Source: Ovis canadensis (Eukaryota; Chordata; Mammalia; Artiodactyla; Bovidae). From it: a stretch of 64,000 nucleotides of DNA. The translations under genes and the position numbers were made by a program. Below, piece by piece: positions 46,701 to 51,129 of the stretch; within the stretch, counting starts at the first letter, position 1, and each line of letters opens with the position of its first letter. The notes below the pieces were generated by a model. It did no database searches. It worked only from the letters and a program-made list of their open reading frames with translations, and was not told the DNA's origin. Where the stretch lies: positions 33,520,501 to 33,584,500 of the forward strand of contig NC_091255.1 in NCBI RefSeq assembly GCF_042477335.2, written 5' to 3'.

Positions 46701-48764
46701 GAGAGGGTTGAGAGGAGGGTATGTGGGGGACTGACTGGTGGTGGGGAGAGTGTCTGGGAGGTGCTGGGGGTGGGACCCTGGGGGGCAGGGAGGAGGAAGG
46801 ACTCCTCAGGGGCCACCTTCAGGGCACCTGGTGTTTGCTGTCAGAGTACGGGTCAGCCTAGGAGGTCAGATTCTGCCTGGGTGTCGGGCCCCTGCCATCT
46901 CTCCTCCTCCAGGAAGCCTGCCTTGCCTCACCCGAGCTTCCCTGAAAGTCTGCTTCACCCAGGGTTGTCTCTCCTGACTAACCCCTGACCGGCCCATGGC
47001 TAGAAGGGTGGGAGATCTGACTCAGCTCTGCACCTCAGCATGGTGCCAGGCGTGGGTGGCAGGGGTGGGCGGGGTCACTGCGCACGTGGGAGTGACGGTC
47101 AGAGTGAGACTGAAAGTGCCCTTGGCGGTAGGCAGGACCCCTGCTCTGCCTCTACCCCCAGGGGCAGCCCCAGCTGCTGGCAGGGTTTGGGTCCCAGGGA
47201 AATTGTGTCCTATTTTATTAAGTGTCACAGCTAAGTGACTAATTATTCCTGGAAACGGGGCCATGCAATCGAGGTCTCCCCTCCCCCTGCCCCCAGTAAC
47301 TGGCTGCCTGGCGGGCACTAGCTGCTGTCATAGTCTGGCCACAAAGGGTGGGCTTCTGGGGCAGGAGGCTGCCCAGGGCACCCGCTGAGGTGGCTGCTGC
47401 TCACCCTCTGCGCCTCTGCCACCAGCCCTTCTGTCTGGCCTTGGCCTACCCGGCTTTAGAGCTGTGGCCCCTTGTGGGTCCGGACCTGCTTGGTCTAGGC
47501 AGGAGGGTGGGTTTTGGGGGCCCAGGGGCTCTGGCAGTCGGTGCTGGGAGTGAAAATGGAGGTTCTTCCAGGCAGGGTCCTCTTCACCAGCATTGCCCTT
47601 CTCAGCCAGCCTGGGCCTCGGCGGGGCAACCAGGATGGGTCTTTCCCCTGCGGGGGAGGTGAGGGCAAGCCTGAGGCTGGGGTTCTGGTCCCAGGGCAGC
47701 CATGTGCCATTTCTGTGCCTTTGGGCCTCGGTCTGCCCATGACTGGTGCACTTGGCTCCCTGGCGAGGGCCAAGTGCAGGTGCTAAGGCAGTGTGGACTT
47801 AGGAGCTGGAGGAGGGAGTGGGGAAGACAGGAGGACTTTGTGTGAGGCCATGGGAACATCAGAAGTGTTGGGCCCCCTGATGAGGCCAGGTGGGTCCACC
47901 TGGCTCCCCTGGGCTCTGACCTGCCACCTCTTGCACAGTATGTGGTCATCCCCACCAGGCGGGCTACTGCCGTGGCCCTGCAGAGCTTCACCTCCCACCT
48001 GCTGGGGGATGCTGGAAGCCCCTACCTCATTGGCTTTGTGAGTACCAGGGGCTGCAGGGGAGGGAGTGGGCGGGTGTGGGGGCTTCGGGAGGTGGCCCCG
48101 CCCTGACGTCCACCGGCTCCCCCACCCCCCAGATCTCCGACCTGATCCGCCAGAGCACCAAGGACTCCCCGCTCTGGGAGTTCCTGAGCCTGGGCTACGC
48201 CCTCATGCTCTGCCCCTTCGTCGTGGTCCTGGGTGGCATGTTCTTCCTGGCCACCGCGCTCTTCTTCCTCAGCGACCGTGCCAAGGCTGAGCAGCAGTGA
48301 GTTGGTGGCGTGGGTGGGGGTGGGCCTGCTGCGGCTGTGACAGGGTGAAGTGGATGGGTGCACCTGGCTGACGAGGTCCCCGCCTCCAAGAGGTGCAGCC
48401 TGCATCACTAGTGGGAGCCCACGGCAGCACCGGGGTTTGTGTGGTGGGTCTAGACAGTTTCTCTGGAATGAATGGTTTTCGGGGCTGGGCTCTGCTCCTT
48501 CATTTTCCTCTCATCGTCTGACTTCTTTCTCCTCTCCTCTTTACTCCCCCCTCTCTCTCCCCTCTCCCCACTCCTGGGCTCTCCCACCTCCCCCTGGGGC
48601 TGACGAGGTCCCTGCCCAGCACGTCCGGCCCGCCGGCTCCCGCGATGCGATGCTCCAGAGCAGTGCCCGGGCCCGGCCCCCGCTGATGTGCCACCTTGAC
48701 CCCCGCCCGTCTCTCCCCCAGGGTGAACCAGCTGGTGATGCCTCCTACATCCATGAAAGCCTGA
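13420..48764 (+). CDS. SPNS2: SPNS2, sphingosine-1-phosphate exporter (complete, 12 coding exons)
   Basis: Joining the exons at 13420, 28908, 38714, 42863, 43251, 44837, 45277, 45554, 46050, 47939, 48133 and 48722 gives 549 codons plus TGA, the known length of mammalian SPNS2, with every junction GT-AG and in phase. The protein is a 12-helix major facilitator. A long Arg/Ala/Gly-rich cytosolic N-terminus (residues 1-105) comes before helix 1. MFS motif A ([10 protein letters not shown]) sits at residues 159-168 between helices 2 and 3. Arg200 in [12 protein letters not shown] equals the residue whose zebrafish counterpart is lost in the two-heart mutant. From family knowledge it exports sphingosine-1-phosphate across the plasma membrane of endothelial cells and guides lymphocyte exit and heart development. 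The start is the first of two tandem ATGs, with G at -3. Nothing suggests inactivation. Confidence 0.97.
16284..16567 (+). mobile_element. Old nonautonomous DNA transposon copy, family name not assigned
   Basis: The text CATTGGTCCAAAAGAAATAT, AGGAGCCACATTTTAAAAAG and, at the far end, TAGCTTGGGGCCACCA follows the familiar mammalian repeat that begins TGTCCAATAGAAATATAATG. A reverse-strand piece of the same family starts near 63917. Confidence 0.5.
16590..16720 (+). mobile_element. MIR fragment
   Basis: The phrases GAGTTCATGTCCAGGCTC and CCAGTTGTGTGACCTTGAGG fit a sense MIR core. Confidence 0.5.
18650..18853 (-). mobile_element. Bov-tA SINE with 10-bp target-site duplication
   Basis: The antisense hallmark GCTCGGTCATGTTCGACCC is at the left and GCCACCAGGGAAGCC at the right. 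CCTGGGTGTG repeats at 18640-18649 and 18854-18863. Confidence 0.9.
21775..22679 (+). mobile_element. L1 LINE 3' end, sense, interrupted by Bov-A2
   Basis: The text includes AATATTACTCAGCCACAGAA, GACATGGATGGGCCTAAAG and, after the SINE block, CACAATATTGTAAATCAAGT and a terminal A-rich tail. It is truncated, with only a short ORF2-derived piece left and no functional frame. Confidence 0.8.
22078..22447 (-). mobile_element. Bov-A2 SINE plus a second partial copy
   Basis: A full Bov-A2 (22078-22352) has two Bov-A units, each with an antisense GTGTCC/ATGTCC head, and a GCTGCTGCTGCTAAG leader. A partial copy (22353-22447) with its own CTGCTGCTGCTGCTAAG leader follows directly. Confidence 0.88.
23460..23585 (+). 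mobile_element. MIR 3' part
   Basis: CAGTGTCTGGCATGTAGTGA followed by CCTCAGTGCACATTAA and TATTACTGTTGTCATC fits the end of a sense MIR. Confidence 0.6.
23614..23717 (+). mobile_element. Partial Bov-A SINE, sense
   Basis: GGCAGTCCATGG-like text, GTTGGACACGACTGAGCAAC and a final CAACAACAAC tail identify the 3' half of a Bov-tA copy. The left limit is approximate. Confidence 0.7.
24168..24266 (+). mobile_element. CHR-type tRNA-derived SINE
   Basis: AAATTCCCTGGCAGTCTAGA, then CAGTCCCTGGTTGGGGAACT and an A-rich tail. AAGAACTT occurs on both sides, just before the element and after its tail. Confidence 0.8.
24282..24485 (-). mobile_element. Bov-tA SINE with 8-bp target-site duplication
   Basis: Antisense copy from TTAGTCGCTCAGTTGTGTCC to CCATCTGAGGCACC. 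CTGTGAAG flanks it. It sits right after the tail of the opposite-strand SINE at 24168. Confidence 0.87.
25585..25883 (-). mobile_element. CHR-type SINE, long form
   Basis: GGGCTGTGCTAGGTCTTCAT, GGTGCACAGGCTTAGTTGCT, CCAGGGATCGAACCCATGTC and ACCACTAGGGAAGTCC together are the antisense form of the roughly 300-bp ruminant CHR SINE. Confidence 0.85.
26055..26165 (-). mobile_element. LINE 3' fragment
   Basis: TTTTTAATTGGAAGAAAATT, then GGTGTTGTGTTGGTTTCCGC and a C/T-rich end resemble an antisense artiodactyl LINE tail. Family uncertain. Confidence 0.45.
26410..26620 (+). mobile_element. MIR SINE
   Basis: GCTATGTGATTTCCCGGCGC, CTCGGTTTCCTCATATGTAA and CACAGTGCCTGGAACTCAGC follow the sense MIR order. 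Confidence 0.7.
26680..27120 (-). mobile_element. L2-like LINE fragment, antisense
   Basis: GGAGACTTCCCAGAAGAGGA, AGGCATCTAAACTAGTTTTG and GGGCTGTGATCAGATCAAAA fit degenerate antisense L2. Ends are approximate. Confidence 0.45.
27515..27850 (+). mobile_element. MIR split by a Bov-tA SINE
   Basis: CCTCTGTTTCCTCCTCTATC and AAGCACTTAATGCTCAGTAA lead up to the SINE. MIR-like text resumes after it at GAACCACCATCATTTTAG. Confidence 0.65.
27684..27822 (+). mobile_element. Partial Bov-tA SINE, sense
   Basis: It begins at ACTGGAGAAGGAAATGG, lacks the tRNA-like head, and ends CAACAACAAAACAAC. GAACCAC occurs on both sides. Confidence 0.85.
28908..28973 (+). CDS. SPNS2: SPNS2 coding exon 2 (residues 124-145)
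   Basis: A 66-nt exon between CTCCCAG and GTGAGG encodes [19 protein letters not shown], the extracellular loop after helix 1. It enters and leaves in phase 1. Confidence 0.95.
31543..31760 (+). mobile_element. Bov-tA SINE with 10-bp target-site duplication
   Basis: Sense copy from CAGGGCTTCCCAGGTGGCGC to GACGTGACTGAGCGCACACA with a CA-rich tail. CAGGGGAAAG flanks it (31533-31542 and about 31760-31769). Confidence 0.9.
31980..32120 (-). mobile_element. L1-like 3' fragment
   Basis: CATTTTTATCACAAAGACTT and ATAGATCTATCACCCAGATT recall an antisense old-L1 3' UTR. Assignment is tentative. Confidence 0.35.
32500..32840 (+). mobile_element. L1-like internal fragment
   Basis: The A-rich text AGCAAGTAGACTAGACCCAG followed by GAGAAAATAAGTGAACGAGA resembles L1 sequence around ORF1. 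No frame survives. Confidence 0.4.
34042..34128 (+). mobile_element. CHR-type tRNA-derived SINE
   Basis: GGGACTTCCTGGCGGTCCAG through GGGACCTAGATCCCACAAGC is a sense tRNA-Glu-like SINE head without its tail. Confidence 0.8.
34129..34337 (-). mobile_element. Bov-tA SINE, antisense
   Basis: From the GCGTGCGTGC stretch and CAATTGTGTCCGACTCTGTG to GTGCTATTCAGGAAGCC. It abuts the opposite-strand SINE at 34042. Confidence 0.87.
35540..35755 (+). mobile_element. MIR SINE
   Basis: AGCAAGGACTTCGGAGTCAA, CACACTAGCTGTGTGATGTC, TAAATGCTCCATAAATGGTA and a closing TTATTATTA are all in sense MIR order. It is among the best preserved copies in the window. Confidence 0.8.
36225..36400 (-). mobile_element. 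MIR fragment, antisense
   Basis: AAGCACTTTACAAGCACTAT and TTTCACAGATGAGGAAGTTG are antisense MIR phrases. Confidence 0.65.
36770..36960 (-). mobile_element. MIR fragment, antisense
   Basis: GTTGTGACCTGCCCAAGGTC, then GAATTCGAGCCTGGGCAG and CTGGAGTCCAGATTCTTGC fit antisense MIR. Confidence 0.65.
37330..37855 (+). mobile_element. L2 LINE 3' end, sense
   Basis: GCACTTGTCACCACCTGACA, TTTCTCACTAGATTGAAAAC and a terminal GAATGAATGAATGAA run mark the classic L2 3' end. Confidence 0.7.
38264..38462 (-). mobile_element. Bov-tA SINE with an extra partial unit
   Basis: The antisense copy runs from GTCACTCAGTTGTGTCTGAC to GCCACCAGGGAAGCCC (38438). A second scrap, AAGAACACTGGAGTGGATAG, follows, as in the compound copy at 5366. 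Confidence 0.85.
38714..38850 (+). CDS. SPNS2: SPNS2 coding exon 3 (residues 146-191)
   Basis: The exon carries helix 2, motif A ([10 protein letters not shown], Asp163) and helix 3. It lies between CCGCGCAG and GTGAGG and ends SFIPQQ in phase 0. Confidence 0.96.
39590..40440 (-). mobile_element. L2-like LINE, antisense
   Basis: GGAAGACTTCCTGGAGGAGG, GCAAGCCTGGTAGGTTTGG and AGGGACCAGGTCATGGAGAG fit degenerate antisense L2. Confidence 0.5.
40690..42060 (+). mobile_element. L1 LINE fragments (ORF2 end and 3' region)
   Basis: AATTAAAACAACAATGAGAA, CACACCCATCAGATTGGCAG, GCTGGTGGGAGTGTAAATTG and later GAGAAACTCCACCTCATGG trace the last part of L1 ORF2. Frameshifts and stops are frequent, so this is a dead fragment. 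A second L1 piece (41850-42060) repeats upstream ORF2 material, so more than one insertion or a rearrangement is present. Confidence 0.65.
41724..41770. repeat. AT and GTT microsatellites
   Basis: A (TA)n-type run at 41724-41749 passes directly into (GTT)n at about 41750-41769, inside L1 debris. Confidence 0.85.
42863..43014 (+). CDS. SPNS2: SPNS2 coding exon 4 (residues 192-241)
   Basis: It opens [18 protein letters not shown], which includes Arg200, and runs through helix 4 into helix 5 ([14 protein letters not shown]). Acceptor CCCCACAG, donor GTGAGG. Confidence 0.96.
43251..43317 (+). CDS. SPNS2: SPNS2 coding exon 5 (residues 242-264)
   Basis: A 67-nt exon encodes [19 protein letters not shown] and ends ALR at donor GTAAGG. 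It completes helix 5 and the loop before helix 6. Confidence 0.95.
44018..44218 (-). mobile_element. Bov-tA SINE, antisense
   Basis: TGCTGCAGCTGCTTAGTCGC leader, CAGTTGTGTCCAACTCTGTG hallmark and GCCGAGCCACCCACATGGGC end. Confidence 0.87.
44430..44600. repeat. Degenerate ATCC/CTTC simple repeat
   Basis: Imperfect CATC/ATCC units (CAATCCATCCATCCAAGG) pass into CCTTCCTTCC. The open frame across it is low complexity. Confidence 0.75.
44837..44979 (+). CDS. SPNS2: SPNS2 coding exon 6 (residues 265-311)
   Basis: It encodes helix 6 ([18 protein letters not shown]) and the start of the large central cytosolic loop (TKRGHADQL...DMKALIR). Donor GTGAGT, phase 2. Confidence 0.95.
45277..45429 (+). CDS. 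SPNS2: SPNS2 coding exon 7 (residues 312-362)
   Basis: Helix 7 ([20 protein letters not shown] within) is followed by an extracellular loop with two cysteines ([12 protein letters not shown]) that may form a disulfide. Acceptor CTCTCCAG, donor GTGGGG. Confidence 0.95.
45554..45743 (+). CDS. SPNS2: SPNS2 coding exon 8 (residues 363-426)
   Basis: Helices 8 and 9 ([37 protein letters not shown]) flank a basic loop ([12 protein letters not shown]). Acceptor CTCTGCAG, donor GTGAGT. Confidence 0.95.
46050..46115 (+). CDS. SPNS2: SPNS2 coding exon 9 (residues 427-448)
   Basis: A 66-nt, phase-0 exon encodes [19 protein letters not shown], the conserved GE...NWA helix-10 signature of Spinster proteins. 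Acceptor CCGGACAG, donor GTAAGG. Confidence 0.95.
46116..47938 (+). other. SPNS2: SPNS2 intron 9 (1.8 kb)
   Basis: GC-rich sequence with no exon and no obvious repeat. One AT-rich patch at about 47210-47255 (TATTTTATTAAGTG; GACTAATTATTCC) stands out against its surroundings. Confidence 0.6.
47939..48037 (+). CDS. SPNS2: SPNS2 coding exon 10 (residues 449-481)
   Basis: A 99-nt, phase-0 exon starts [11 protein letters not shown] and ends SPYLIGF. It is the direct counterpart of SPNS3 2614-2712. Confidence 0.96.
48133..48296 (+). CDS. SPNS2: SPNS2 coding exon 11 (residues 482-535)
   Basis: It encodes helix 12 ([20 protein letters not shown]) and the start of the C-terminal tail. The donor is GTGAGT right after CAGCA. 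Reading straight on would give an immediate TGA, so splicing is needed for the last 14 residues. Confidence 0.93.
48722..48764 (+). CDS. SPNS2: SPNS2 coding exon 12 with stop (residues 536-549)
   Basis: After acceptor CTCCCCCAG the frame reads [13 protein letters not shown] then TGA 48762-48764. This matches the VNQL..MPP tail known for SPNS2. Confidence 0.92.
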
Positions 48765-50900
48765 GGCAGTGAGTGTGGGCTGGGCAGGCGGGTGGGGGGA
48801 GCTTCTTGTGGGAGGGAAGGGGTGGGGATCTTGGAATAGGGAGCTGTGCAGAGGGATGTTCTAGACTCCCTGTGAGTCACCTCCTGCCTGAGCACATCCC
48901 AGCCCTGGGACTGGTCCTCTTCCTCCAGTAATGTTGCCTGGATGACCGGTAGACCCACGGGATGGGGGGTGGGGTGGGGTGGACAGGCTCCCTCTTCCAG
49001 TAAATCAGCTCCCCCTTCCTTCCTCAGAAGGGCTGGGGGCACAGGTCAGGGTAGGGACTGGCCAGGAACTCCCTGCTGTTTTCTGGGTTCCATCCTCCCA
49101 AATCCTCCTGGAGGTGCCAGAGCCCAACTCCTACTTGGACCTTCCTCTGGGCCTGGCCTCTGGGAGCCTCAGCTTCCCAGCAGAGGAAAATCCAAGGTCA
49201 CTGCCCCCACGCCTTGGCCGTGGCAGATCTGCTCTCTCCCTTCCAGTGGGCCCCAGAGGGAGGATCCCTGGATTGGGTGTTGCACCTGACTTCTGACCCC
49301 CTCCCTCCAGGTGCTGCTGGGATAACGAAGGACCCGGACTCCTGCCTAGTCTGGGAGGTGTCCCCCGGCACCCTGGCCCTGCCAGGCTGTCCCGAAGCTT
49401 TCCTTGTGACCCACAGTGGGGCTCCCACCAGCTCTGGTCTGGGACTGCTGAGTGGCAGTGGCTCCAAGAAGCTGTGTCCTCAACTAACCTGGAAGGCTGT
49501 GTCTGCTGGAGCCATGCCCTGGGACAGGCCACCCCCAGGCCCCGGTCTGGGCCACAGGGGCCCTGGGGTCCTGGAGGAAGACAGCCCCCCATGGGTGTGT
49601 GGGGAGAAGCTGGCCTGTCCCCAGCTTATGTGATCCTGGGGCAGTGTCTTCCCTCCCCAGACCCTGGGGCCAGGAGGCTGGACTTTCCCATGCAGCTTGC
49701 TGGGCAAGGTGCTGGCTGCAGCTTTGAAGACCCAACAGCCCCTGGACTACACAGAAAGGAGGGGGTCCAGGCCTCAGGGCGGCACTTCTGGCTCCCCAAG
49801 GGCCGGGTGGGTGAGGACCTCTGACCTTGAGGACACTGGACTCAACCTGGCAAGAGCTGGGCACCCAAGCTGCTGGCGCTTCCCAGCCTGGCTGGCCACT
49901 CTGGAGGACACTGGTCTCTGCCTTGGGCTGGCTGTCAGCTTGGCGGTCTCCCACGTGGGGGACCGTGCTGACAAGGAGCTGGCGTCACCGGGAGCGAAGG
50001 CCCTGGTGGCAGTGGCACACCACCTGTGCCCCATGCTTGAGACCTTTGGGGGTTCCCCGTCCCTACAGGGCTCCTCGGATCCACTGAAGCACCCCCACTG
50101 TCCATCCCCTGCCTGACCATCCCCACAGATGCCAGGAACTGACTCTTGCCCCCAGGCTGGACCCCTTCCAGGGGCAGCGCCCAAGGGAGTATTCCCAGAA
50201 TCTGTAGGGCGGGAGCCAGGGCTCTGGCTGCCAGAGGAAACAGCCATCCTCCAAGCTTCCTGTCCCTGGGAAGAGGCTGGTGGAGGCTAAGGTGCATCAG
50301 GAGAGGCCAGCACTCGAGTCACCTCCCTGTGCATGTCAGCCGCTCAGTTCACACGTTTCCATGTGGCTGAGACCCCCACCCCTGCAGCCACAACAGGGTA
50401 CAGCTGCCAACTTCACATCAGACCCCCCACGCCCCCACTGACGCTTGTCCCCTCTGCTCCACACACTCCCTCCCCACCACATCAAGGTGGTTCTGGTCTG
50501 GTGGGCCCCGTGGGGCTGGCAGGAGACCCTAAGAGCCGGCCAGCTTAGTGCTCCCTACTCAGTTACTGGTTGGCTTGGCTTCAGGGGTGGGTAAGTTGGT
50601 GGAGCACCCACTCCCTACCAAGCTCTGGGGTACCCTAGGAGGGGGGCTTAACCAGGGGGTGGGATTCCCCCGAAGACCAGCCTGGCCTCCACTCCCACCC
50701 CAGCCTCAGCCCGGGGCCCCAGCAATGTTTTCTTGTTGTACAAGAACCAGGTCCAAGTGCTGCTTCCTCTTCCTTCCGGAAGCCAAACTGCTCCTTTATT
50801 TTTTAGAGCTGCTGATTGTGAATCTCAGAGTCTTAAGAGAGAAGCCAAATATATTCCTCTTGTAAATGAAGAAATAAAGCTATTTAAGTCATGCCCTGGT
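48765..50900 (+). other. SPNS2: SPNS2 3' UTR, probably spliced once
   Basis: A strong donor (CA/GTGAGT at 48769) follows the stop by only four bases. A good acceptor (CTCCCTCCAG) ends at 49310. I infer a last noncoding exon 49311-50900, ending after AATAAA at 50873-50878. If unspliced, the UTR would simply run through. Confidence 0.5.
50873..50878 (+). promoter_or_regulatory. SPNS2: Poly(A) signal AATAAA of SPNS2
   Basis: This canonical hexamer lies at the end of an AT-richer stretch of the UTR (AATATATTCCTCTTG region) and just before the MYBBP1A 3' end on the other strand. Confidence 0.75.
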
Positions 50901-51129
50901 GGCTCCCGCAGCAAAGCAGCCTGGGGGGTGGGGATGAGGGGCACGAGGTGTGGTCACACTTGTACTCAACCCAGACAGACACCAGAGCCCTGGGCCTGGC
51001 CCACAGCATCTGGGAGCCAAGGTCCCAAAGGGTGTTGTGTGCTCGAGAGCGGCAGCAGGGCCCAGCTTAGGGCTGGGGTCTCTCAGGTCATGCCTGCTGC
51101 AGCAGACCCACTATCCCCAGCATAGAAGG

